Shown: positions 5,623-13,627 of the stretch, in pieces
Numbering within the stretch: position 1 is the first letter of the stretch
Layout: the number at the start of each line of letters is the position of its first letter
NCBI GenBank assembly: GCA_934203355.1
Contig: CAKPZC010000053.1
Span: 1 to 14,965 of the forward strand
DNA length: 14,965 nucleotides
Direction: 5' to 3'
Origin: an uncultured Prevotella sp.
GTDB taxonomy: Bacteria; Bacteroidota; Bacteroidia; Bacteroidales; Bacteroidaceae
Notes under the pieces: model-generated
Seen by the model: only the letters and a program-made list of their open reading frames with translations
Databases searched by the model: none
What the model was told of the DNA's origin: nothing
Program-made: the position numbers and the translations under genes

Positions 5623-7371
5623 TTATTTCTTCACAACCTTCACGGTCTTCTGTGTGCCGTCTGCCATCTTTGTGGTCTTGAGATATACGCCACTTGTGAG
5701 GTTGCTCACACGGCGTCCACTGAGATCGCTGAAGCTTACGCTTGTCACGCTGTTGTTGGTGTCTACTTCAGCACCCTTGATGGATGTCTCGATGGGAGTG
5801 AAGTTGTCTTGGTCGTCGACTTCATACTCCACGAGGTTCGACTTGTATACCTTGTCACCACACTTGTATAATGCCTGTATTCCAACCTTTGTGAAACCCG
5901 ACATGTAGTAGAACATGTTGTAGACGTTGCCAGTGTGATTGAAGTCGTAACCATCCTTGAAATTATACGGGAAGTCGGTCATATCCTCTTTGAACAACAC
6001 ATAGTCGTCGGGGGTTGCTGTGAACAGCTCGCCATCGAAATAGAGGTTGTAGTAGAGGTCCTTCTCCAAGAGCAAGTTGTTGTCCACCGACATCTTCTCC
6101 AACCACATCAACAATGCACCGTAGCCATAATTTCTGTCATACGACCTAAACTGCAGCAACTCCGGGTCCTTAGGATTGCCTGGGGTATTAATCCATGGTT
6201 TCATCTGCGGCTCCTCGTAGGTGTAGATTGTATTGACGTTTGTGCTGCCCATATTCACACCACACTTGCCTCCCGACTTAAGAGTCTTGGCTGTAGCGTC
6301 GTAGTCGAACACTATCTGCTTCTCAAAGAACATGCTGTCGACTTCCTGATGATAGTCCTCATCCCAAACCTTCTCACTGCCGAGGGCACTGAAGAATGTA
6401 TGGTAGCCCTTCTCCTTGTCAGGACCCATATATATCTTACCGTCGAACACCACCTTGTTGCCGTCGATCTTGCCCTTCACCCAGTTTTCGGGAGCCGAGT
6501 CGGTTAGACCGCCAAGATACAGGTCGTTACCGTCGATTGCCACGTTGATTATGCGAGCATCCTCCTGACCGTCTGGGTTAAGGAAGTCAACTTGATACTG
6601 CTCGTTGGTGGCAGATGCTGGCGGAACACTTGCCTCCTCTTTCATCTTGTTCCAAGTCTGATAGAAGTCGGCATATCCCGTCCAATCTTCATCCTCGTTG
6701 AAGAGGGCGAGATAGACGTTGTCGTCGCGGTTGTCAACGCGTATGAGCGAGTCGTTGCGAAGCACATACTTGATAGTCTGCGACTTTTCATCCGGAACCA
6801 TGGCCAATCCCTTTTCCGTCTCCTGCATATTGGCACGATAGAGCCAGAAATATTCAGTATAACCAATAGGATTGCCAAAGTCGTCGAGCATCTCCTGAGC
6901 CACATACTTCTGCGGGAAATCGAATTTGATGGTGTCGCCCTCTATTCTTTGACCCTTAATCCAGTTGTTTGGAGATATTGTGCTCACTGGATTCTGAATG
7001 TAGAACTCGCCATTGCTGCCCTCCACATAGCGGTTGACGGTAGCGTCGATTTCAACCTCAAACAGTTGACCGAAGAACACCATGAAGCCTGAGCCCTTGC
7101 CGTAGAGATTGTCGTGGAGCGTGCCAGCCGGCTGCTCGCTGATTATCTCCGACTCGTTGGCAGCCTTGCGCAAATGTGACGGAAGGTCAACACGGTTGCT
7201 GGCTGTTGGCACTACATAGTTCACTGGCTTGCCTGCGGGGCGCTCTATCTTGGGCTGATACTTGAGCGTACTGTTGGCAAACGGTCCGTTGGCATTTTCT
7301 CTTACGAGAGACTGGGCAATAGAAGTTGCAGCAAACATAGCTGCCACTAACACAGTGTAAACTTTCTTCAT
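5623..7371 (-). CDS. exported protein of unknown function with a duplicated module and type IX-like C-terminus
   Basis: This 582-residue protein has a signal peptide (MKKVYTVLVAAMFAATSIAQ, cleavage near 18-20). I do not recognise the family. Two related modules of about 40 residues are visible. One is at ~116-156 (VEGSNGEFYIQNP, PNNWIKGQRIEGDTIKF) and the other at ~277-316 (VAIDGNDLYLGGL, PENWVKGKIDGNKVVF). Both follow the pattern DGNxLYL…P-x-NW-V-KGKI-DG-N…F, seen in Bacteroidales surface proteins. The C-terminal half is aromatic and acidic, as in beta-sandwich proteins. The tail (VSFSDLSGRRVSNLTSGVYL, KTVKVVKK) resembles a type A sorting signal. It has its own strong promoter and is probably transcribed separately from the downstream Omp28-like gene. 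Confidence 0.72.
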   Translation of the reverse strand: MKKVYTVLVAAMFAATSIAQSLVRENANGPFANSTLKYQPKIERPAGKPVNYVVPTASNRVDLPSHLRKAANESEIISEQPAGTLHDNLYGKGSGFMVFFGQLFEVEIDATVNRYVEGSNGEFYIQNPVSTISPNNWIKGQRIEGDTIKFDFPQKYVAQEMLDDFGNPIGYTEYFWLYRANMQETEKGLAMVPDEKSQTIKYVLRNDSLIRVDNRDDNVYLALFNEDEDWTGYADFYQTWNKMKEEASVPPASATNEQYQVDFLNPDGQEDARIINVAIDGNDLYLGGLTDSAPENWVKGKIDGNKVVFDGKIYMGPDKEKGYHTFFSALGSEKVWDEDYHQEVDSMFFEKQIVFDYDATAKTLKSGGKCGVNMGSTNVNTIYTYEEPQMKPWINTPGNPKDPELLQFRSYDRNYGYGALLMWLEKMSVDNNLLLEKDLYYNLYFDGELFTATPDDYVLFKEDMTDFPYNFKDGYDFNHTGNVYNMFYYMSGFTKVGIQALYKCGDKVYKSNLVEYEVDDQDNFTPIETSIKGAEVDTNNSVTSVSFSDLSGRRVSNLTSGVYLKTTKMADGTQKTVKVVKK

Positions 7372-7451
7372 AAGAAATTTTTTAAGTTAACAAAATGTAC
7401 ACAATCAGCATAACGAACGACTATGCACTATTACTTATATTATCATTGATG

Positions 7452-7483
7452 CAAATTTAACGAATAAATATATACAATCCAAA
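7452..7483 (-). promoter_or_regulatory. Bacteroidetes promoter for the 582-residue protein
   Basis: Read leftwards, TTTG (7483-7480), a 20-bp spacer and TAAATTTG (7459-7452) match the -33/-7 Bacteroidetes consensus. This predicts a leader of roughly 75 nt before the ATG at 7371. Confidence 0.72.
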
Positions 7484-7588
7484 ACTTTTCTTATATTTAT
7501 TCAGAAATGGCAATAAATGAAATTTTTTAAAAAACTATATACCCAAACAAACGTAACCAACACCAACCACACATTATTTATTTATATG

Positions 7589-7617
7589 AGTTTCGCATGC
7601 CTTCAACATGCGAAACT
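7589..7617. promoter_or_regulatory. 11-bp perfect palindrome in the divergent promoter region
   Basis: AGTTTCGCATG (7589-7599) and CATGCGAAACT (7607-7617) are exact complements around a 7-nt spacer. Both flanking transcripts start outside it and run away from it, so it is not the end of a visible gene. It ends 50 bp before the -33 box of ftcD, a position suiting an operator or activator site. An orphan terminator is the alternative. The rest of the 389-bp region (7372-7760) is AT-rich and holds the two promoters and no gene. Confidence 0.5.
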
Positions 7618-7667
7618 TTAGTTAACATATATTATAAAGAAAGTGCCGCCTGTTTTTAGTTATTTTC

Positions 7668-7698
7668 TTGCATTAAATATTCTTTTTTGCTAAATTTG
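7668..7698 (+). promoter_or_regulatory. Bacteroidetes promoter for ftcD-hutU
   Basis: TTG (7668-7670, in TTTTCTTG), a 20-bp spacer and TAAATTTG (7691-7698) match the -33/-7 consensus. The predicted 5' leader is about 60 nt. Confidence 0.72.
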
Positions 7699-7760
7699 CA
7701 GCGTGTCAATCGATACTTTTTTTATTATTACTAATATCTACTAACTTTAGATCTTACACT

Positions 7761-9467
7761 ATGGCAAAAATGAAGCAGATAGTAGAATGTGTGCCTAATT
7801 TCAGCGAAGGCCGCGACATGAACGTAATCCGCCAGATAACGGATGAAGTAGAAAGTGTGAAGGGCGTGAAATTGCTCGACGTCGATCCCGGCGAGGCAAC
7901 CAACCGCACTGTAGTGACCTTCGTGGGCGAACCCGACGACGTGGTGGAAGCTGCCTTTAGAGCAGTGGCTAAAGCCGCACAACTTATCGATATGCGTCAG
8001 CAGCACGGTGCGCATCCGCGTATCGGCGCAACTGATGTGTTGCCTATTGTTCCTGTGAGCGGAATAACGCTTGAGGAGTGTGCCGAAATTTCGCGCCAGC
8101 TCGCCAAGCGCATTGCCGACGAACTCAATATCCCTTGCTATTGCTACGAGGCTGCGGCTTTCACGCCAGAGCGCCAAAACCTTGCCGTTTGTCGCAAGGG
8201 CGAATACGAGGGTATAGCCGAGCGCATTGACGACGACAACGAGGCTCCCGACTTTGGACGCCGACCATTCGACGAACAGGTGGCTCGCACTGGTTGCACC
8301 GTGGTTGGAGCAAGAGACTTCCTCATCGCCGTAAACTTCAATCTCAACACTACATCAACTCGCCGCGCCAACGCCATCGCGTTCGACGTGAGAGAGAAGG
8401 GACGCCCTATGCGCGAGGGCAATCCTATAGTAGGAAAGAAACTGCTCTATGCCGACGGAACGCCCATCATGAAGCCTGGCACACTGAAGTGCACCAAGGC
8501 CATTGGATGGTATATCGACGAATATGGCATCGCACAGGTGTCGATGAACATCACCAACATCAACGTGACACCGCTACACAAGGCTTTCGACGAGGTGTGT
8601 CGCTGCGCCCAGAACCGTGGCGTGCGCGTTACGGGCACGGAGATTGTGGGCTTGGTTCCCGAGCGTACACTCATCGAGGCAGGACGCTACTTCCTCGCCA
8701 AGCAGCAACGCTCTGCCGGCATTCCTAAGAAGGACATTCTCAACATTGCCATCAAGTCGTTGGGCCTGTCCGACCTCAAGGAGTTCAAACCCGAGGAGAA
8801 GATTATTGAATATGTAATGGCTGAGGGTGCCGAGAAGCAGAACTTGCTGGTCGACCTCACAGTGAAGGGATTTGCCGAGGAGACATCACGCGAGAGTCCA
8901 GCTCCTGGCGGTGGCTCAGTGTCGGCTTATATGGGTGCTTTGGGTGCTTCGTTGGCTACGATGGTGGCAAACCTCTCAAGCCACAAACCCGGATGGGACG
9001 AGCAATGGAGCGAGTTTGCAAGTGTTGCCGAGGAAGGCATGGCTCTGCAAGAGCGTCTGCTGCACCTCGTCGACGAGGACACCGAGGCGTTCAACCACAT
9101 CATGGCTGCCTTCGGAATGCCGAAGAACACGCCCGAGGAGAAAGCTGCGCGTTCGGAAGCCATTCAGACGGCTACGTTGTTTGCCACGGAAGTGCCACTC
9201 GAAACTATGAAAGCGTCGTTCGACGTGTTTGCTGTATGCCGCAAGATGGTGGAAAAGGGCAACCCCAACAGCGTGTCGGACGCTGGCGTGGGTGCATTGG
9301 CTGCACGCGCCGCTGTGCTCGGTGCTGGCATGAACGTGAAGATTAATGCTGGCTCGCTGAAGGACCGCGCCAAGGCTGAAGCTCTTATCGGCGAGGCCAA
9401 CGAGCTTATCGCAAGAGCCAATAAGGAGGAAGAGGAAATAACCAAGCTGGTGGAAGAAAAGCTATAG
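7761..9467 (+). CDS. ftcD: bifunctional glutamate formiminotransferase / formiminotetrahydrofolate cyclodeaminase
   Basis: This 568-residue cytosolic enzyme performs the last two steps of the pathway. It transfers the formimino group of N-formiminoglutamate to tetrahydrofolate, then deaminates 5-formimino-THF to 5,10-methenyl-THF and ammonia. Residues ~5-330 are the formiminotransferase domain: IVECVPNFSEGRD at 7-19, and QQHGAHPRIGATDVLP with His82 at the position of the catalytic His82 of mammalian FTCD. Residues ~365-566 are the cyclodeaminase, with the signature PAPGGGSVSAYMGALGASLA at 380-399. The length is close to the ~541 residues of animal FTCD, so this is a true fusion. The start MAKMKQIVECVPNF is the only one that keeps the conserved N-terminus at the right distance. 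It is the first gene of the hut cluster; hutU follows after 51 bp. Confidence 0.96.
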   Translation: MAKMKQIVECVPNFSEGRDMNVIRQITDEVESVKGVKLLDVDPGEATNRTVVTFVGEPDDVVEAAFRAVAKAAQLIDMRQQHGAHPRIGATDVLPIVPVSGITLEECAEISRQLAKRIADELNIPCYCYEAAAFTPERQNLAVCRKGEYEGIAERIDDDNEAPDFGRRPFDEQVARTGCTVVGARDFLIAVNFNLNTTSTRRANAIAFDVREKGRPMREGNPIVGKKLLYADGTPIMKPGTLKCTKAIGWYIDEYGIAQVSMNITNINVTPLHKAFDEVCRCAQNRGVRVTGTEIVGLVPERTLIEAGRYFLAKQQRSAGIPKKDILNIAIKSLGLSDLKEFKPEEKIIEYVMAEGAEKQNLLVDLTVKGFAEETSRESPAPGGGSVSAYMGALGASLATMVANLSSHKPGWDEQWSEFASVAEEGMALQERLLHLVDEDTEAFNHIMAAFGMPKNTPEEKAARSEAIQTATLFATEVPLETMKASFDVFAVCRKMVEKGNPNSVSDAGVGALAARAAVLGAGMNVKINAGSLKDRAKAEALIGEANELIARANKEEEEITKLVEEKL

Positions 9468-9518
9468 AGTAAAAAAAAGAGAGAACTGAAAACTAAAAAA
9501 CTGAAAAACGAAAATCCT

Positions 9519-11525
9519 ATGGCAACATTCTCTGATGAAATAAGACAGGGCATTCCTGATTTCCTACCCGAACAGAAACCCTACGACAATAATATCAATC
9601 ATGCGCCCAAGCGCAAGGAGATTCTAAATCACGAGGAGCGCCAGCTTGCCTTGCGCAACGCTCTGCGCTATTTTCCGAAACATCTGCACGCACAGTTGGC
9701 ACCAGAGTTTATCGAAGAATTAAATAAGTATGGACGCATCTACATGTACCGCTATCGTCCAAGCTACGAGATGTACGCCCGCCCCATCGACGAATATCCC
9801 CACCGCTCGGAACAGGCTGCCGCAATCATGCTGATGATTCAGAACAACCTCAATCCAGAGGTGGCACAACATCCCCACGAGCTTATCGTCTACGGCGGCA
9901 ACGGTGCCATATTCCAAAACTGGGCACAATACCGACTGACAATGAAATATCTGAGCGAGATGACCGACGAGCAGACTCTCGTGATGTATTCGGGACATCC
10001 ACTCGGACTATTCCCCTCTCACCCGAACGCTCCGCGAGTGGTGGTGACCAACGGAATGGTGATTCCCAACTATTCCAAGCCCGACGACTGGGAGCGCATG
10101 AATGCTCTCGGTGTCAGCCAGTATGGACAAATGACGGCGGGCTCGTATATGTATATCGGACCGCAGGGCATCGTTCACGGCACCACTATCACTGTGCTCA
10201 ACGCCTGCCGCAAGCAGCGCAGCGAGAAGGGCGGACCTAACGACATACATGGTATGCTGTTCGTATCGTCGGGTCTCGGCGGCATGTCGGGCGCACAGCC
10301 CAAGGCTGGCAACATTGCCGGTGTGGTGAGTGTGGTGGCTGAAATCAATCCCCTGGCAGCCAAGAAACGCTACGACCAGGGATGGGTCGACGAACTTCAC
10401 TACAATCTCGACGAACTGATACCCGCCATACGCAAGAGCGTAGACGAGAAACTCACCGTGTCGATGGCCTATGTGGGCAACGTGGTAGACCTCTGGGAGC
10501 GACTCGCCGACGAGGGCATACATGTTGATATAGGTAGCGACCAGACCTCGCTCCACAATCCGTGGGCTGGCGGATATTATCCTGCCGATCTAACACTTGA
10601 GGAGTCGAAGGCTATGATGGCTGAGAACCCCGACGAGTTCCGCAACCACGTACAGGCTTCGTTGCGACGTCAGGTGGCTGCCATCAACCGCCTTGCAGCC
10701 AACGGCATGTACTTCTTCGACTATGGCAACGCTTTCCTGCTGCAATCTAAGCGTGCCGGAGCAGACATCTGTCTTGCCGACGGCAAATTCCGCTATCCGT
10801 CGTACGTGCAGGACATCATGGGACCGATGTTCTTCGACTATGGTTTCGGTCCATTCAGATGGGTTTGCACATCGGGCGACCCTGCCGACCTTGCCAAGAC
10901 CGACGAGATTGCCGCTCATGTGTTGGAGGAAATCATGCAAAACTCGCCCGACGAAATCAAGGGACAGATGGCTGACAATATCCACTGGATTTGCGAAGCA
11001 AGCCGCAACAACCTCGTTGTAGGTTCGCAAGCACGCATCTTATATGCCGACGCCGAGGGTCGCTCAAAAATTGCACTGGCTTTCAACGAGGCTATCAAGA
11101 GTGGCGAGATTAAACGCCCAGTAGTGCTTGGACGCGACCACCACGACGTGTCGGGAACCGACTCGCCATTCCGCGAAACAAGCAACATCTACGACGGATC
11201 GCAGTTCTGTGCCGACATGGCTGTGCAGAATGTCATAGGCGACTCGTTCCGTGGAGCTACATGGGTGTCGCTACACAATGGCGGCGGTGTAGGCTGGGGC
11301 GAAGTGATAAACGGCGGATTCGGCATGGTGATTGACGGCAGCGAGGACAGCAACCGCCACATACGCGAAATGCTATTCTGGGACGTGAACAACGGCATTG
11401 CACGCCGAGCATGGGCCAGAAACGAAGGCTCTATACATAGCATCCAACGCGAAATGATGCGATCGCATGGCTTGCAAGTGACTATGCCTAATATCGTAGA
11501 CGACGAGATTATTAATTTTATATAA
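9519..11525 (+). CDS. hutU: urocanate hydratase (urocanase), long form
   Basis: This 668-residue enzyme converts urocanate to 4-imidazolone-5-propionate using tightly bound NAD+ as an electrophile. NAD-binding signature GLGGMSGAQPKAG starts at residue 252. Other family blocks are ELIVYGGNGAIFQNWAQYRL, YSGHPLGLFPSHPNAPR, SMAYVGNVVDLWERL, DQTSLHNPWAGGYYP and SLHNGGGVGWGEVINGGFGM. Cys450 in RWVCTSGDPADL is a candidate for the conserved active-site cysteine. The protein is longer than the ~555-residue proteobacterial HutU and close to the 676-residue animal UROC1, so it belongs to the long subgroup. It lies 51 bp after ftcD with an A-rich spacer and no promoter of its own, so cotranscription is likely. 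An octamer repeat array starts directly at the stop codon. Confidence 0.96.
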   Translation: MATFSDEIRQGIPDFLPEQKPYDNNINHAPKRKEILNHEERQLALRNALRYFPKHLHAQLAPEFIEELNKYGRIYMYRYRPSYEMYARPIDEYPHRSEQAAAIMLMIQNNLNPEVAQHPHELIVYGGNGAIFQNWAQYRLTMKYLSEMTDEQTLVMYSGHPLGLFPSHPNAPRVVVTNGMVIPNYSKPDDWERMNALGVSQYGQMTAGSYMYIGPQGIVHGTTITVLNACRKQRSEKGGPNDIHGMLFVSSGLGGMSGAQPKAGNIAGVVSVVAEINPLAAKKRYDQGWVDELHYNLDELIPAIRKSVDEKLTVSMAYVGNVVDLWERLADEGIHVDIGSDQTSLHNPWAGGYYPADLTLEESKAMMAENPDEFRNHVQASLRRQVAAINRLAANGMYFFDYGNAFLLQSKRAGADICLADGKFRYPSYVQDIMGPMFFDYGFGPFRWVCTSGDPADLAKTDEIAAHVLEEIMQNSPDEIKGQMADNIHWICEASRNNLVVGSQARILYADAEGRSKIALAFNEAIKSGEIKRPVVLGRDHHDVSGTDSPFRETSNIYDGSQFCADMAVQNVIGDSFRGATWVSLHNGGGVGWGEVINGGFGMVIDGSEDSNRHIREMLFWDVNNGIARRAWARNEGSIHSIQREMMRSHGLQVTMPNIVDDEIINFI

Positions 11526-11691
11526 GTTGACGAGTTGACGAGTTAACAAGTTGACGAGTTGATAGTGACAAGTTAACAAGTTGACGAGTGACAAGTTAAC
11601 AAGTTGACGAGTTGACGAGTTAACAAGTGACGAGTTGATAGTGACAAGTTGACGAGTTGATAGTGACAAGTTAACAAGTTGACGAGGAGAT
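11526..11691 (+). repeat. 8-bp tandem array B starting at the hutU stop codon
   Basis: Twenty-one units fill 11526-11685 without gaps: thirteen 8-mers (GTTGACGA, GTTAACAA) and eight 7-mers (GTTGATA, GTGACAA, GTGACGA). The 14-mer GTTGATAGTGACAA occurs three times. The array ends in GGAGAT (11686-11691). It starts on the base after TAA. Because units are 8 bp and contain TGA or TAA, all three + frames are closed repeatedly. Confidence 0.93.
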
Positions 11692-11866
11692 GTGCAAGAG
11701 AGAGAAGAGAGATAAGAGAGATGAAATGAAGAGAGAAAATGTGAAAAAAAAGTTTTACGAAAAAAAGTGACATATGTGACATAATCCCTGCAATATTCTG
11801 TTTTTCAACTGATTAACTGATGGCAGATACATGTCACATAGCCACAAAAAACGAGAAATGTGACAT
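11692..11866. repeat. purine-rich tract and ATGTGACAT repeats in the hutU-hutH gap
   Basis: A GA-rich tract (about 11696-11745: AGAGAGAGAAGAGAGATAAG and similar) is followed by ATGTGACAT at 11774-11782 and 11858-11866 and inverted at 11831-11839, plus GTGACAT at 11767-11773. Nothing here looks coding. The paired direct and inverted sites could bind a protein, but no promoter box is evident beside them. Confidence 0.55.
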
Positions 11867-11875
11867 AGAATTCAG

Positions 11876-11923
11876 AAGTTAAGGAGTTAAGGAATTAAGA
11901 AGTTAAGGAGTTAAGGAGTTAAG
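11876..11923 (+). repeat. 8-bp tandem array, GAGTTAAG type
   Basis: Six contiguous 8-bp units occur: AAGTTAAG, GAGTTAAG, GAATTAAG, AAGTTAAG, GAGTTAAG, GAGTTAAG. The phase and the GTTRA core match array B, so they appear to be one repeat family. The following 11924-12052 is AT-rich with no recognisable gene. Confidence 0.88.
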
Positions 11924-12054
11924 CCAAATGCTTTTGAGGCAATAAATTAAAAAGAAAATAATAGCTTCGCTACTTGCTTACAAAAATTCATTAGCGACTG
12001 TAGAGCGCGAAAACTTCTAAACTTCTTTAGCTTGCGAAACTTAAATAAACAAAT

Positions 12055-12110
12055 CTCCTCGTCAACTCGTCTCCTCGTCAACTTGTCTACTCGTCTACTT
12101 GTCAACTAAT
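12055..12110 (-). repeat. 8-bp tandem array C, inverted relative to array B
   Basis: Seven contiguous 8-bp units read on the - strand as variants of GTTGACGA, GTAGACAA and GGAGACGA. Its edge ATCTCCTCGTCAAC (12053-12066) is the exact reverse complement of 11678-11691, the end of array B. The array stops 23 bp before the hutH start codon. Confidence 0.9.
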
Positions 12111-12133
12111 CAAATAACTAAAAACCCTTTTTT

Positions 12134-13612
12134 ATGAAGATACACAAGATTTCAGCCGAACACCTTTCAATTGAGCGTATAGGTGAGATAGTATATGGTG
12201 GCTACAAAATAGAATTGAGCGACGACGCTCAGCGTCGCATAGTGGAATGCCGAGAGTATCTCGACCGCAAAATCGAAGAATCGACAGCTCCAATTTATGG
12301 AGTTACTACGGGATTCGGCTCGCTCTGCAACGTGAGCATCGGTTCCGACTATTTGGCTCAGCTCCAAATCAACCTTATGATGTCGCACGCCTGCGGCACT
12401 GGCGACCGTGTGCCCAACGACATCGTGAAGATTATGTTGCTGCTCAAGATACAATCGCTGAGCTATGGATTCTCCGGATGCCAGCTCGTGACCGTAAAGC
12501 GACTCATCGACTTCTTCAACAACGACGTTTATCCTATAGTATATATGCAAGGCTCGCTTGGCGCATCGGGCGACTTGGTGCCATTGGCTCATCTCACACT
12601 GCCGCTCGTTGGTCTTGGCGAAGTGGAATACGAAGGCAAGGTTATGCCGGGAGCCGAGATGCTACAGAAGTTCGACTGGCAACCCATCCGACTTGCATCG
12701 AAAGAGGGTCTCGCCCTGCTCAACGGCACACAAAACATGGGAGCCTTCGCTGTTTGGGCACTGTTGCAGTCGCACCGACTGAGCGACTGGGCGGATAAGA
12801 TTGCCGCAATGTCGCTCGACGCTTACTATGGACTTACAGCCCCATTCACCGACGCTGTTCATCAGGTGCGTCCTCACAAGGGACAAATCGTTACGGCAGC
12901 ACGCATGAGAGAATTGCTTGAGGGCAGCGAAATCATAGAGGAACCTAAGACCTACGTGCAGGACCCATATTCGTTCAGATGTATTCCTCAAGTGCACGGC
13001 ACGGTGAAGGACACCATCGAATATGTCGATTCGGTGGTAGACGTTGAGGTGAACTCAGCCACCGACAACCCGACAGTATGCCCCGACGACGACCTCATCA
13101 TTTCTGCCGGCAACTTCCATGGCGAACCCATAGCCATGCCTATGGACTTCCTCTCCATCGCATTGTGCGAGTTGGCTAACATCTCGGAGCGCCGCATCTA
13201 TAAACTCGTGAGCGGCACTCGCGGACTACCGAGTTTCCTCGTTGCCAATCCGGGAGTGAACAGCGGTTTTATGATTCCGCAATACACCGCTGCTTCGATT
13301 GTGAGCCTCAACAAGAGTCTTGCCACACCTTCGTCGGTCGACAGCATTCCTTCGAGCCAAGGCCAGGAAGACCACGTGAGCATGGGCGCCAACGCTGCCA
13401 TCAAGCTCTACAAAGTGGTGCTCAATACCGAGCGCGTGCTTGCCATTGAGTTGTTCAACGCTGCACAGGCACTCGACTTCCGCCGTCCGCTGAAGTCGTC
13501 GCCAGCTGTCGAGGCTGTTCACGACAACTACCGAAAGGTGGTGCCGTTCATCGTTGACGACGAGGTGATGTATCCACATATTGCCCACTCTATCGAGTTC
13601 TTGAGGGGATAA
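12134..13612 (+). CDS. hutH: histidine ammonia-lyase (histidase)
   Basis: This 492-residue cytosolic enzyme removes ammonia from L-histidine to give urocanate, the entry step of the pathway. The MIO electrophile forms from Ala144-Ser145-Gly146 within GSLGASGDLVPLAHL, matching Ala142-Ser143-Gly144 of the Pseudomonas enzyme. Tyr55 in YGVTTGFGSLCN corresponds to the conserved active-site tyrosine. QDPYSFRCIPQVHG, NSATDNPTV, GNFHGEP and SSQGQEDHVSMGANAA complete the family signatures, and the length is normal (~500). The start is 12134; upstream is the octamer array. It is separated from hutU by 608 bp without a clear promoter, and is followed by hutI after 15 bp, so hutH-hutI form one transcript. 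Ala-Ser-Gly and the HutI neighbour separate it from tyrosine or phenylalanine lyases. Confidence 0.96.
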   Translation: MKIHKISAEHLSIERIGEIVYGGYKIELSDDAQRRIVECREYLDRKIEESTAPIYGVTTGFGSLCNVSIGSDYLAQLQINLMMSHACGTGDRVPNDIVKIMLLLKIQSLSYGFSGCQLVTVKRLIDFFNNDVYPIVYMQGSLGASGDLVPLAHLTLPLVGLGEVEYEGKVMPGAEMLQKFDWQPIRLASKEGLALLNGTQNMGAFAVWALLQSHRLSDWADKIAAMSLDAYYGLTAPFTDAVHQVRPHKGQIVTAARMRELLEGSEIIEEPKTYVQDPYSFRCIPQVHGTVKDTIEYVDSVVDVEVNSATDNPTVCPDDDLIISAGNFHGEPIAMPMDFLSIALCELANISERRIYKLVSGTRGLPSFLVANPGVNSGFMIPQYTAASIVSLNKSLATPSSVDSIPSSQGQEDHVSMGANAAIKLYKVVLNTERVLAIELFNAAQALDFRRPLKSSPAVEAVHDNYRKVVPFIVDDEVMYPHIAHSIEFLRG

Positions 13613-13627
13613 TAAAAATCCATACTT

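Noticed and set aside
9164..9553. Large - strand ORFs inside ftcD, hutU, hutH and hutI
   Set aside because: They are opposite-strand shadows of GC-richer coding sequence; the + strand frames match known enzymes end to end.
11373..11782. - strand ORFs reading through array B (repetitive LVNLLTRQLVN-type translation)
   Set aside because: They are low-complexity translation of an octamer array that happens to lack stops on that strand; they overlap the end of hutU and have no gene context.
11526..12110. Possible CRISPR array
   Set aside because: Units are 7-8 bp and contiguous, with no spacers, and no cas gene is nearby.
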